A DNA stretch of 64,000 nucleotides from Alicyclobacillus kakegawensis NBRC 103104 (GTDB lineage: Bacteria; Bacillota; Bacilli; Alicyclobacillales; Alicyclobacillaceae). The position numbers and the translations under genes were made by a program. The stretch lies in the NCBI RefSeq assembly GCF_001552655.1, contig NZ_BCRP01000001.1, forward strand, positions 268,043-332,042, written 5' to 3'. This document shows, in pieces, positions 29,101 to 37,926 of the stretch; positions within the stretch are counted from its first letter, which is position 1; every line of letters starts with the position of its first letter. The notes beneath the pieces are model-generated. The model was not told the DNA's origin. It searched no databases and saw nothing but the letters and a program-made list of their open reading frames with translations.

Positions 29101-30389
29101 GGCCGCTTCATCCCCTCCAGCACCTGACCCGAGACCGCGTCGATGACGCCCACAGACACCCCGTCCCGCCACACCGCGAAGGCTGGTTCCAGCTCCATCT
29201 GCCCGTCCCCGTCTGGCACGGCCCAGTAGCCCAGGCGCGCTGTATACGCACTGAGCCGCGTCTTGGGCGCCACGTCACGCAGCACCTCGCGCAGCTCGCT
29301 CGCCCCCATAACCGTCACCTTTTGCTTCTCTGCGCCAGCCGTCAGGTTGCCCAGCGGCCGCTGGTAATGCACCACCTGGCCGCTGTCCACCTCTATCTTC
29401 TGCGTCCACCGGCTGCCAAACACCACATACCCGGCGAACTGGGGCCTCAGCTGATAGGTGTGCATCCCCGGCCACGCGCTGTCGTCGCTGTCAAACAGCA
29501 CATCCCCGCTCGGAGCGCCGCCGTGGCTGCGAATGTACGAGATTACCGTCTGCAACTCCGTCTGCTCTGTCGCTGGCGCGGAGGTGTTCGGATCGTCAAA
29601 GGTGAGCACGCTCGCCTCTGGATCCCACTGCACGGCCCGCGTCCCGTCGGTCCAGATGACCTTGCGCCGGCTCTCTTGAATGCGCGTCAGGGCTCCTGGA
29701 TTCACAAAAAAGGAGTGTACCAACGGCAAGAGCGGCGGCTTGTCCACACTGACAGACAGGCGTTCCATCTCCATGCCCTGCGCTGGCAGGTAGGAGGTGT
29801 CGCCCTGCCCGTCCTGCCAGACCACGGCCGGGTAACGCTGCACCGAGCCGGCCACCAGCTCCGCAAACCGCTTCCGGTCCACGTCCGTCTCCGCCGTATA
29901 CCCGTCGGACCCACCCGTCACCATCAGCAGCACCGGCCCGTCCGCCGCCATTTGGTACAGCTCCATCGTGTCCCCGGACACGTCCAGCGGCGACAGGCGC
30001 AGGGCAGGCAGCCAGCGGGAGATGTCCGAGCGCGTCAATTCCAGGCCAAAGTGGAACACAATGTCCACCGTCGCGTGCGCGGGCGGCGCCGATTCGCGGC
30101 GCAGGCGCTCGACTTTCAACGAATGCAGTACGCCCACCCACTGCCGGTACACTGCCGATCCGATAGGAACCAATGCTGCCCCCGCCGGCTGCAAGCGCTG
30201 CACGTCGACCTCCACCGGTCCCAGCACCTGGTCCACCTGCGGATAGGGGGAGACGTCGCGCACCGTCGGCGCAGTCAGTCCAGGCTCCGGGCTGCTCAAC
30301 CAGGCCCCGCGCCACAACAGGTAGCTGAGAACCAGGCTGATTAACACCAGTACGCTCAACACCAACGTCTGCAAACGTTTTGCTGTCAT
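29097..30389 (-). CDS. walH: WalH (YycH)-type regulator of the WalK kinase
   Basis: 430 residues. One N-terminal transmembrane segment (LQTLVLSVLVLISLVLSYLL) and a long extracytoplasmic region; PLVHSFFVNPGALTRIQE is recognisable YycH-like sequence. ATG at 30389 overlaps the walK stop and heads a signal anchor; the longer frame inside walK was rejected. Works with WalI to hold WalK in an inactive state. Confidence 0.82.
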   Translation of the reverse strand: MTAKRLQTLVLSVLVLISLVLSYLLWRGAWLSSPEPGLTAPTVRDVSPYPQVDQVLGPVEVDVQRLQPAGAALVPIGSAVYRQWVGVLHSLKVERLRRESAPPAHATVDIVFHFGLELTRSDISRWLPALRLSPLDVSGDTMELYQMAADGPVLLMVTGGSDGYTAETDVDRKRFAELVAGSVQRYPAVVWQDGQGDTSYLPAQGMEMERLSVSVDKPPLLPLVHSFFVNPGALTRIQESRRKVIWTDGTRAVQWDPEASVLTFDDPNTSAPATEQTELQTVISYIRSHGGAPSGDVLFDSDDSAWPGMHTYQLRPQFAGYVVFGSRWTQKIEVDSGQVVHYQRPLGNLTAGAEKQKVTVMGASELREVLRDVAPKTRLSAYTARLGYWAVPDGDGQMELEPAFAVWRDGVSVGVIDAVSGQVLEGMKRP

Positions 30390-32146
30390 GCCGGTTCCCC
30401 CTCTGTCAGCGGCAGCACCAGCCACACCTTCGTTCCCTGGCCGAGTTTGCTCTCAATGCCGATGCGGCCCCCGTGCAGGTCGATGATCTCCCGCGCCAGC
30501 GTCAGACCAAGACCGGTGCCACCGCTGCGCCGGGACCTCGCCTTGTCCACCCGGTAGAAGCGCTCGAACACGTGCGGCAAATCGCTTTCCGGGATGCCAA
30601 TCCCGGTGTCCTCCACGCACACCCGCAGCTTGTCCCGCTCGCACTCCGCGCTCACGCGCACCTGGCCGCCAGCCGCCGTGTACTTGATCGCGTTGCCGAT
30701 GACGTTGTCGAGCACTCGGTCGAGGAGATCCTTGTCGCCACGAAACCGCAGCTGGGGCACCGGACGCAGGTCCAGCGCCACTCCCTGCCGTCTCGCCTGC
30801 ATCTCCAGCCGCTGGCACGCGGCGGTCAGCCATTCCTCGGCGTCCACCCAGCCTTCCACGTAGCGGATGCCCTGCGTCTCCAGGCCCGAGAGCTGCAGCA
30901 GATCCTGGGTGATGCGCACCATTCGGTCCGCCTCCTGCCTGCACACGTCAAGAAAGGTGCGGCGGGTCTGCTCATCCAGGTCCCCGCTCTCCCCCAGCGC
31001 CTCCAGGTACGACTTGATGCTTGTGAGCGGCGTCCGCAACTCGTGCGACACATTGGCCACGAACTCCCGCTGCTTTTGATACAGCCGCTCCTGTTCTGTC
31101 ACGTCGCGGATGACCGCCACGTACCCGTCCGTATCGGCTTCCCGTTGGATTGCGGTCAGGTGCACGTGCAACAGCGCCCCGTCCAGCTCGCGCACCCAGT
31201 TCCACTCCTCCTGCGCGGGCGCGAGCGACTCCCTCTGCACCCCGAGCAGCCTGCCTGCGCGGGAGAAGTCCTCCGCCCCCCGCGGCAAGCAGCGCAACGC
31301 CGCCTCGTTGGCGTAGACCGGACGCAGGTCCCGGTCGAAGGTGAGCACACCGTCGCCCATGTAGGTGATGATGGCGCGCAGCCGCTCGCGCTCGCGCAGG
31401 TTTTCCGACAGGGCTGTCTGCAGCTTGTCCGCCAGGTCGTTGACCGCGTGCCCCAACTGGCCGAGCTCGTCGTCGCTCACCACCTGCACGCGGCGGCTGA
31501 AATCCCCCTTGGCCATGCGCGCCGTCTGCCGCGTGACATCCAGAATCGGGCGCGAAATGGTGCGCGACAGGCCAATCCCGAGCAGCGCCGTGAAGGCCAG
31601 CACCAGCGCGCTCCCGGTGTAGAAGATAGTGGTCACCTGGCGCATCGTGGAGTACGTGCTTTGAATGGATACGACATCTTCGAGAATGCCGATGAAGCGA
31701 TCCCCTTGAAAGAGCGGCATCGCGACCGCCAGCAGGTGTTGGTCCGCGGACGGATCGTAGCGGACGGCGGAAACCGACTTATGCCCGACCAGCGCCTGGG
31801 TGGCCACCGAGTCAATTCGCTTCTGGCCGATGAGGGCGCTGCCGGCGGAGGTGTCTTCGACCACGCCCTTGCTGTTGAGGAGGTAGATGGCGCCGCCCTG
31901 AGGCTGGGGAAAGACAGACAATAAAGAGGCATCACCCGGCTTGTCCCCGGACCGGCCCCCGCCCGAGGTGAGTTCAGGCTTGACGATGGCAGCGAGCAGG
32001 GACACCTGCTTCTGCACGCCGCGCACCTCGTCGCGCACCAGGGAGGCGTTCAAGGTGCGCACGAAGTAGGCGCCTATCAGCTGCAGGGTGAACAGCATCA
32101 GGAGCAGATAGATGACGACGAATTTGAGGCGTATGCTTCGCCACAT
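30386..32146 (-). CDS. walK: WalK sensor histidine kinase
   Basis: 586 residues. TM1 (about 9-29), extracytoplasmic sensor (30-170), TM2 (about 173-194), HAMP (195-250), PAS (about 255-350), HisKA with EFVANVSHELRTPLTSIKSY (His368) and HATPase with NVIGNAIKYTAAGG and SGGTGLGLTLAREI. ATG at 32146 has GGAGGT ideally spaced. Together with WalR it controls cell wall hydrolase genes and is usually essential. Starts 4 bases after walR. Confidence 0.93.
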   Translation of the reverse strand: MWRSIRLKFVVIYLLLMLFTLQLIGAYFVRTLNASLVRDEVRGVQKQVSLLAAIVKPELTSGGGRSGDKPGDASLLSVFPQPQGGAIYLLNSKGVVEDTSAGSALIGQKRIDSVATQALVGHKSVSAVRYDPSADQHLLAVAMPLFQGDRFIGILEDVVSIQSTYSTMRQVTTIFYTGSALVLAFTALLGIGLSRTISRPILDVTRQTARMAKGDFSRRVQVVSDDELGQLGHAVNDLADKLQTALSENLRERERLRAIITYMGDGVLTFDRDLRPVYANEAALRCLPRGAEDFSRAGRLLGVQRESLAPAQEEWNWVRELDGALLHVHLTAIQREADTDGYVAVIRDVTEQERLYQKQREFVANVSHELRTPLTSIKSYLEALGESGDLDEQTRRTFLDVCRQEADRMVRITQDLLQLSGLETQGIRYVEGWVDAEEWLTAACQRLEMQARRQGVALDLRPVPQLRFRGDKDLLDRVLDNVIGNAIKYTAAGGQVRVSAECERDKLRVCVEDTGIGIPESDLPHVFERFYRVDKARSRRSGGTGLGLTLAREIIDLHGGRIGIESKLGQGTKVWLVLPLTEGEPA

Positions 32147-32150
32147 GCGC

Positions 32151-32831
32151 TTACCTCCGCGCGTAATAGCCGACGCCACGACGGGTCAACACATACTCGG
32201 GGTGGCTTGGGTCCTGCTCCAGTTTCTCGCGCAGCCGGCGCACCGTCACGTCGACCGTGCGCTCGTCCCCCGCGTAATCAGATCCCCACACCTCGGAGAG
32301 CAACTGGTCGCGCGTGAAGACCACGCCCGGCCGGGCGGCCAGCACGGCCAGCAGTTCAAATTCGCGGTGTGTCAACGGAATCAGCTCATCCCCGCGGCGC
32401 ACCTGGTACTGCTCCAAATCGATGAGCACGTCGCCCAGCGCCAGCTGTTCCCCCGCCTGCGCGCCCTGGTGCCAGTGGCGGCGCAGGTTCGCCTTCACGC
32501 GCGCCAAGAGTTCCCGCGTGCTGAACGGCTTGGTCACGTAGTCGTCGGCCCCGATTTCCAGGCCGACCACCTTGTCCAGCTCCGAGTCCCGCGCCGTCAG
32601 CATGATGATGGGCACCATGCTGAATTGGCGCACCTCCTTGCAGACCTCAAAGCCGTCCTTCTCCGGAAGCATCAGGTCCAGCAACATCAGGTCGGGATTG
32701 TGGAGCTTCGCCTTCTCCACGGCGTCCACGCCATCGTAGCTGACCACCACCTCATGGCCTTCGCGCTCCAGCGAGAACTTGAGGATGTTCGCAATCGGCT
32801 CTTCGTCTTCCACGACCAGGATGAGCGCCAC
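32151..32831 (-). CDS. walR: WalR response regulator, OmpR family
   Basis: 226 residues. Receiver with acidic residues VVEDEEPI, phospho-Asp52 in [13 protein letters not shown] and Lys in [10 protein letters not shown]-terminal winged helix with [18 protein letters not shown] at 32831 with AGGAGG about 9 bases upstream; the long in-frame extension to 33419 overlaps other genes and was rejected. First gene of the wal operon. Confidence 0.93.
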   Translation of the reverse strand: MALILVVEDEEPIANILKFSLEREGHEVVVSYDGVDAVEKAKLHNPDLMLLDLMLPEKDGFEVCKEVRQFSMVPIIMLTARDSELDKVVGLEIGADDYVTKPFSTRELLARVKANLRRHWHQGAQAGEQLALGDVLIDLEQYQVRRGDELIPLTHREFELLAVLAARPGVVFTRDQLLSEVWGSDYAGDERTVDVTVRRLREKLEQDPSHPEYVLTRRGVGYYARR

Positions 32832-32890
32832 GCGGATGAGCCTCCTTTCCCGAACGTCAACTCGCCCCGGCTCCGCACCGCCGCCAAGCA

Positions 32891-32918
32891 TGATTGCCGA
32901 CCCGTGATTGCCGACCCG
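32891..32918. repeat. Perfect tandem 14-bp repeat upstream of walR
   Basis: TGATTGCCGACCCG occurs twice back to back (32891-32904, 32905-32918) in the roughly 100-bp gap before walR. It may be a chance duplication or a two-site operator; no -10 element is obvious beside it. Confidence 0.6.
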
Positions 32919-32935
32919 CCGGCGGAGATTATCGC

Positions 32936-33388
32936 TCACACGGGCCCGTTCGATCCGTCGGTGTACCACGCCCATACCAGGTCCGGATGTTCGACAATGG
33001 CCCGAAACGGGCCCAGATTGGCAAGCAGCAGCTCCGTGTCGGAAACCGAGCCGGCCACATCGGTCTCCTTCATGTAATCCTCCAAATCGAAGGTGGGCGG
33101 CCCAAACCACCACGGCTTGAGCGTCACATAGGCCGTGACGCGGCTGAGCGGCCCCGTCCTGAGCCCCGGCGGCACGTGGTACACGTACGCAAACCGCGCC
33201 CAGAACGTCAGCGTCAAGAGCACCACGCAGACAAACAGGGCGTTCGTCCAAAAGCGGGTAGTCCGCAGCGCTCGCAGCCAGCGAACCCGCCAGCGTCGGC
33301 GGCGTCTGCGCCGGCGTTGGCGCCGCCGTTTGCGCCGCAACTGCTCCTGGCGCGCCTTGCGGGTCAACAAAGGCAATGATTCGTCCAT
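32936..33388 (-). CDS. Hypothetical single-pass membrane protein with poly-Arg N-terminus
   Basis: 150 residues, no family recognised. Residues about 10-40 are almost all Arg/Lys, with an uninterrupted run of eight Arg. One transmembrane segment ([19 protein letters not shown]) follows, then about 80 residues predicted outside. The ATG overlaps the dnaB stop by one base (TGATG), so it is translationally coupled to the helicase gene. The codon-level signal is supported by this overlap, but the function is unknown. The basic tail could contact nucleic acid or acidic lipids. Confidence 0.6.
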   Translation of the reverse strand: MDESLPLLTRKARQEQLRRKRRRQRRRRRRRRWRVRWLRALRTTRFWTNALFVCVVLLTLTFWARFAYVYHVPPGLRTGPLSRVTAYVTLKPWWFGPPTFDLEDYMKETDVAGSVSDTELLLANLGPFRAIVEHPDLVWAWYTDGSNGPV

Positions 33389-34767
33389 CAGTCCGTGTGT
33401 ACTTTCTCCAGGTTGACAAATTTATTATAGTTTTTCAGAAACACCAGTTCGACTTTGCCGGTGGGGCCGTTGCGCTGCTTGGCAATCAATACCTCGACGA
33501 TATTTTTGCGCTCGGACTCTGGATCATAATAATCGTCCCGGTACAGAAAGGCGACGATGTCGGCGTCTTGCTCGATGCTGCCCGATTCCCGGATGTCCGA
33601 GAGCATCGGCCGCTTGTCCTGCCGCTGCTCAACGGATCGGCTCAGCTGGGCGAGCGCCATCACCGGCACCTCCAGCTCCCGCGCCAGCTGCTTGAGCGAG
33701 CGGGAGATCTCGGAGATCTCCTGCTGCCGGTTGTCGCTGTTCGTGCGCCGACCGCGGATGAGCTGCAGGTAGTCCACGGTCACAAGGCCGAGTCCAACCT
33801 GCGACTTCAGCCGCCTCAACTTGCTCCGCATCTCCGGCACCGTGATGCCCGGGGTGTCGTCGATGTAAATGGGCGATCCCGCCAGCGCGCTGACACCCAT
33901 CGACAACTTCGGCCAATCGTCGTCCTCCAAGGTGCCGTTGCGCAGCTTGTGACCGTCAATGTACGCCTCGGCGCACAACATCCGCTGCACCAGTTGCTCC
34001 TTGGACATTTCAAGGCTGAAAATCGCCACCGGCAGCCCTGCCCGCACCGCCACATTCTGGGACACGTTGAGTGCGAAGGCGGTCTTTCCGACCGAGGGGC
34101 GGGCCGCCAAGATGATCAGGTCCGACTTTTGCAATCCGCTCGTCATCCGGTCCAGCTCGCTGTACCCGGTGGGAACGCCGGTCAGCTTGCCTTCGCTGGC
34201 GTACAACTGTTCAATGCGCTCAAACGTCGCCTCGAGGACGTCGCTGATATGGGTGAAATCGCGCACGCGGCGGTTTTGCGACAACTCGAGGATGCGCCGC
34301 TCGGCGTCCGCCAAGACGCTGCCGGCGTCCTCCTCGGCCCGGTAGCTGGCCTCGGCGATCTCCTGCGCGGCCGCGATGATGCGCCTGAGCAGCGCCTTCT
34401 CGCGCACGATGTTGGCGTAATGGCCGACGTGCAGCACGGTCGGCATGGCGCCCGCCAACTCGGCCAGGTACTCGACGCCGCCCACGCTCTCCAGTCGGCC
34501 TTCCTGCGCCTGCAGGGCGGCTGTGGTGGTCACCACGTCCACCGGTTGCCCTTGTTCATACAGTTGCTGCATGGCCTCGAAGATCAACTGGTGAGAGCGC
34601 CGGTAAAAGTCGTCCGCCTGCAGCCACTCGACCGCTTCCGCGACCGCGTCGGCGGAGATTAACATGGCGCCGAGCACCGCCTGCTCGGCCTCGATGTGCT
34701 GCGGCGGCAGACGCAGCAGACTGTCTTCCGACTGGCCACTCTGAACAGGTGCTCCTACATCCGGCAT
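33388..34767 (-). CDS. dnaB: Replicative DNA helicase (DnaB; DnaC in B. subtilis)
   Basis: 459 residues. N-terminal domain with [16 protein letters not shown], Walker [14 protein letters not shown], Walker B VDYLQLI and C-terminal [14 protein letters not shown]. The hexamer unwinds DNA ahead of the fork. Starts 24 bases after rplI, the usual Firmicutes order. Confidence 0.95.
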   Translation of the reverse strand: MPDVGAPVQSGQSEDSLLRLPPQHIEAEQAVLGAMLISADAVAEAVEWLQADDFYRRSHQLIFEAMQQLYEQGQPVDVVTTTAALQAQEGRLESVGGVEYLAELAGAMPTVLHVGHYANIVREKALLRRIIAAAQEIAEASYRAEEDAGSVLADAERRILELSQNRRVRDFTHISDVLEATFERIEQLYASEGKLTGVPTGYSELDRMTSGLQKSDLIILAARPSVGKTAFALNVSQNVAVRAGLPVAIFSLEMSKEQLVQRMLCAEAYIDGHKLRNGTLEDDDWPKLSMGVSALAGSPIYIDDTPGITVPEMRSKLRRLKSQVGLGLVTVDYLQLIRGRRTNSDNRQQEISEISRSLKQLARELEVPVMALAQLSRSVEQRQDKRPMLSDIRESGSIEQDADIVAFLYRDDYYDPESERKNIVEVLIAKQRNGPTGKVELVFLKNYNKFVNLEKVHTD

Positions 34768-34791
34768 GATGGCTCCCCTCGCACGCGCGGC

Positions 34792-35238
34792 CTACGCCTC
34801 GGCCTCGACGTGGACCACGATGGTGGCCGCGACTTCCGGATGCAGTTTCACTTCAACCCGCTGCGCGCCCAAGTGCTTAATCGGCTCCGAAAGGTGAATC
34901 TTTCGCTTGTCGACTTTGTATCCCATGGACGCCAGCGCCTGCGCGATGTGCTTCGACGTCACCGCCCCGAACAGGCGCCCGCCTTCCCCCGCCTGCGTCC
35001 GAACGACCACTTTCCGTTCATTCAAGTCCGCCTGCAGCCGCTTTGCCGCCTCCAATTCCTGAGCCAGTCGTCTTTCTTCCGCCTGTTTGCGCGCGGCCAG
35101 CGCCTGCAACTCGGCCTCTGTCGCCTCGACGGCGAGTTTCTTTGGAAACAGGAAATTCCGTGCATAGCCTGGCGAGACTTCAATCACTTGACCCTTTTTC
35201 CCCTGAGCTTTCACGTCCTGCAGCAATATCACCTTCAC
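34792..35238 (-). CDS. rplI: 50S ribosomal protein L9
   Basis: 148 residues. [20 protein letters not shown] and [13 protein letters not shown] are the L9 signature; the long connecting helix (about 42-75) and C-terminal domain are intact. Binds domain V of 23S rRNA. It follows yybS directly; the gdpP (yybT) gene normally between them is absent. Confidence 0.96.
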   Translation of the reverse strand: MKVILLQDVKAQGKKGQVIEVSPGYARNFLFPKKLAVEATEAELQALAARKQAEERRLAQELEAAKRLQADLNERKVVVRTQAGEGGRLFGAVTSKHIAQALASMGYKVDKRKIHLSEPIKHLGAQRVEVKLHPEVAATIVVHVEAEA

Positions 35239-35306
35239 AACAGAAAACCCCCTTCACATCCACCTTCCATTCTACCGTCCACAGCCGCAAAACACGATGG
35301 CAGAGG

Positions 35307-36212
35307 TTACACCTTGGGGCCGCGCGGCGATCTAAGGACGTCGAGGATGCCCACGAGCACGTAAAAATCGGATACCAACCGGACGGAGGCCAACAGCACC
35401 AGCAGGCTCAGCCAGAGCGCCCGCAGGCGGCCGCCCGCCATGCCCCGGGTCAGACAGACCAACCCTTGCACGCCGATGAAAAAACCGGCCAAAAACACCA
35501 CGTTGCGCGCGAACTGCCCCATCAGCGGCAGGGATGAAAACACACCCAACAACACGCAGGCCAACGCCAACAAGTAGACAGTGACGACCGAGCGTGGCAG
35601 CCGCCAGTGAGCAAACCCTCCCTCAGCCGGACGCTGCCTCCTGAGCAGATAACGCGTGCAGCCCCAATAGACGACCACCAACAGAAAGGCCAGCACCACG
35701 AGCACCCCAGGCAGCATCACCTGCAGCCAGGCGATAGCCGCATCGACAAGCGCGCCGCCGCCCGCGCCGGGAATGCTCACCCCATGGCCGTTGTCCAACC
35801 AGCGCATCCACAGGCCGCGCAGCGACTCGAACAGGTCTGCCGTGCGCCCACCGAACGACGCCAGAATAGCGAGTTCCAGCATGAGCGTGCTCAGCGTCGC
35901 GTTGACCCAAGCCTTGTAGACACTGTCCCGCCGGCTCAGGGCCTCCCCCAGGATACACGCCAGCGAGATCATCCAAGCGACAAACAGAACCGCCAACCCT
36001 CTCAACCCGGACACCAGCAAAGCCAGCCCGGCTAAAACCGCCACCACGACGGCCGGGCCGGGCGAAGCGAGACAGTACACCATCGTTATCGGGATAGGGA
36101 ACAGCCAACCGCTCCAAGCAGAGCCCACTTGGGTGAGGCTCAGGGCAACCAACCCGACAAACCAGACTCCCGCCCAGACGTACTCGCGGGTCATGCTGTC
36201 GTGCCGGTTCAT
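35307..36212 (-). CDS. yybS: YybS-family (DUF2232) integral membrane protein
   Basis: 301 residues, about eight hydrophobic segments. Its place between rpsR and rplI and the DUF2232 pattern (WLFPIPITMVYCLASPGPAV near the N-terminus, NVVFLAGFFIGVQGLV near the C-terminus) identify YybS. Role not established in the family. ATG at 36212 with GAGGTGAG upstream, 4 bases after the MazG-like gene. Confidence 0.75.
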   Translation of the reverse strand: MNRHDSMTREYVWAGVWFVGLVALSLTQVGSAWSGWLFPIPITMVYCLASPGPAVVVAVLAGLALLVSGLRGLAVLFVAWMISLACILGEALSRRDSVYKAWVNATLSTLMLELAILASFGGRTADLFESLRGLWMRWLDNGHGVSIPGAGGGALVDAAIAWLQVMLPGVLVVLAFLLVVVYWGCTRYLLRRQRPAEGGFAHWRLPRSVVTVYLLALACVLLGVFSSLPLMGQFARNVVFLAGFFIGVQGLVCLTRGMAGGRLRALWLSLLVLLASVRLVSDFYVLVGILDVLRSPRGPKV

Positions 36213-36216
36213 GCTC

Positions 36217-36522
36217 TCACCTCTTCACGTCAAAATGGCGGCGCACTGCGTCCAGCTCCGCCAATTCGGACGTGCTGCCCGTCGCGCTGCGCGGGAGTTG
36301 GCGCACGACCTCTTGGTCCATTTTGTCCGGAGGGATGCCTACCTGTTGGCCAATCAGATACGCCGTGCCAACCAGGCCGGCCAGCGCCTGGGAGTACGTG
36401 CGCTCGTCCCCCGTCTGAAGTCCTTCGAATAAATCGGTGACGTGACGCAGCACCTCTATCTTCGCGGATTCGATGGAGCGAATTCGACGGGCGATGTGCA
36501 TATGGGGTTCCATTCTCGCCAC
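36217..36522 (-). CDS. MazG-like small protein
   Basis: 101 residues, mostly helical. RSIESAKIEVLRHVTDLFEG and QALAGLVGTAYLIGQQVGIP resemble the small MazG-like family (PF12643 type) found beside yybS in some Bacilli. GTG at 36522 has GGAGGG with 5-base spacing; the ATG at 36513 is too far from it. It lacks the full EExxE metal site of MazG pyrophosphatases, so enzymatic activity is doubtful. Confidence 0.55.
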   Translation of the reverse strand: MARMEPHMHIARRIRSIESAKIEVLRHVTDLFEGLQTGDERTYSQALAGLVGTAYLIGQQVGIPPDKMDQEVVRQLPRSATGSTSELAELDAVRRHFDVKR

Positions 36523-36635
36523 GCACACCCTCCTTCCGGCTCTGTACCCTAACGGCTGCAATCCGTGTTTTACTTCCACCCGATGCAGAGGAAATCCTGC
36601 CAGACAAGCGCCGCGATTCCGACTGGGGTTGGCAT

Positions 36636-36662
36636 AAAAAAGGGGAACGGCCTGCGTTCCCC
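36636..36662 (-). terminator. Intrinsic terminator after rpsR
   Basis: On the minus strand GGGGAACG (36662-36655) pairs with CGTTCCCC (36649-36642) around a 5-base loop and is followed by TTTTTT. It ends the rpsF-ssb-rpsR transcript and separates it from the MazG-like/yybS genes. Confidence 0.8.
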
Positions 36663-36693
36663 TTGCATCGTTGCCTTTCGTCAACAACTGGTT

Positions 36694-36924
36694 TCATTCG
36701 GTTGTGTACGGCAGCAACGCCACCTGGCGTGCCCGCTTAATCGCCACCGTCACCTGGCGCTGATGGCGCGCACAGTTGCCGGTTATCCGCCGCGGCAGGA
36801 TCTTTCCGCGCTCTGTCAAGAACTTCTGCAGACGCGCGACATCCTTGTAGTCCGCTTGGTCAATTTTGTCCACACAAAACTGACACACCTTGCGCCGTTT
36901 GCCACCACGACCTCTACGCGGCAT
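36694..36924 (-). CDS. rpsR: 30S ribosomal protein S18
   Basis: 76 residues. [18 protein letters not shown] and [20 protein letters not shown] are the S18 signature; the CxxC plus later Cys suggest the zinc-binding (C+) paralogue. Third gene of rpsF-ssb-rpsR. Confidence 0.96.
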   Translation of the reverse strand: MPRRGRGGKRRKVCQFCVDKIDQADYKDVARLQKFLTERGKILPRRITGNCARHQRQVTVAIKRARQVALLPYTTE

Positions 36925-36984
36925 TCGTCTTCACCCCCGTCTGCGACCGCAGCCCGCTTCGGGCCGACTGATCAGATTTCCGCC

Positions 36985-37452
36985 TCAAAACGGCAGGTCA
37001 TCATCCGAAATGTCTATCATCTCACTGTCATCGGCAAACGGATCGTCGTCGAAGCTGGGTGTACGCTGAGCTGCTGGACGATTCCCCATGGCCGCTGCGG
37101 CCGCCGGCCGGTTGGGCATGGCCGCCGTATCCATTCCGCGATCCAAAAAGCGCACGCTCTCCGCCACCACTTCGGCCACGCGCACACGCTGCCCTTCCCG
37201 GTTCTCATAGCTGCGGATCTGCAGACGGCCATCCACCGCCGCCAACCTGCCCTTGTGCAGGTATTGCGCGCAGATCTCCGCCTGCTTCTGCCACACGACG
37301 ATGTTGATGAAGTCCGTCTCGCGCTCCCCGTTCTGGTTGTTGCGCATCCTGTCCACAGCCAGTGTGAAGGAAGCCACCGCGGTGCCGTTGTTGGTGTAGC
37401 GCAGCTCGGGATCCGCCGTCAGACGACCAATCAGAATCACCCGATTCAGCAT
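36985..37452 (-). CDS. ssb: Single-stranded DNA-binding protein
   Basis: 155 residues. OB fold with MLNRVILIGRLTADPELRYT and FINIVVWQKQAEICAQYLHKG; a flexible linker and the acidic tip DISDDDLPF that recruits replication and repair partners. Between rpsF and rpsR as in most Firmicutes. Confidence 0.96.
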   Translation of the reverse strand: MLNRVILIGRLTADPELRYTNNGTAVASFTLAVDRMRNNQNGERETDFINIVVWQKQAEICAQYLHKGRLAAVDGRLQIRSYENREGQRVRVAEVVAESVRFLDRGMDTAAMPNRPAAAAAMGNRPAAQRTPSFDDDPFADDSEMIDISDDDLPF

Positions 37453-37472
37453 ACCTACCCCTCCACTTGGAT

Positions 37473-37760
37473 CTATTCGCCCAAGCGCACGGTGAGGTAT
37501 CGAAGCACAGCGTCCTCGATTCTCAGCACGCGCTCCAGCTCCTTGGAGACACTCGTGTCCGCTGTGTAGCGCATGAGCACGTAGTAACCCTCACGGTACT
37601 TCTTGATCTCGTACGCCAGGCGGCGCTTGCCGATTTCCTGCAACTCGTCAATCTGGCCGCCGCGTTCGGTGACAAGGGCCTGGTATTTAGATACCAGCTC
37701 CGACGTCTGCTCCGGCTCAAGGTCAGGGATCAGCACGTACATGGTCTCATACTGGCGCAT
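37473..37760 (-). CDS. rpsF: 30S ribosomal protein S6
   Basis: 95 residues. MRQYETMYVLIPDLE and KRRLAYEIKKYREGYYVLM are S6 motifs. ATG at 37760 has AAGGAGGTGA at ideal distance; the longer in-frame start at 37823 was rejected. First gene of the rpsF-ssb-rpsR operon. Confidence 0.96.
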   Translation of the reverse strand: MRQYETMYVLIPDLEPEQTSELVSKYQALVTERGGQIDELQEIGKRRLAYEIKKYREGYYVLMRYTADTSVSKELERVLRIEDAVLRYLTVRLGE

Positions 37761-37846
37761 GCGAGTCACCTCCTTCTGGACATCGGCCCTGCATCCGTGT
37801 GCAGAGCAAGGATAGGCCGTCATTCATGTGGACGTGCCAAGAATTC

Positions 37847-37875
37847 ATTCTACTACGGCCACGCTACGAACACAA
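37847..37875 (-). promoter_or_regulatory. Promoter of rpsF-ssb-rpsR
   Basis: On the minus strand TTGTGT (37875-37870) and TAGAAT (37852-37847) are 17 bases apart, about 87 bases before the rpsF start. Confidence 0.55.
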
Positions 37876-37926
37876 GACAAAACCCACTCGAATTCCAAAT
37901 GTTCCATTTCTAACAAGAGGATTCCA

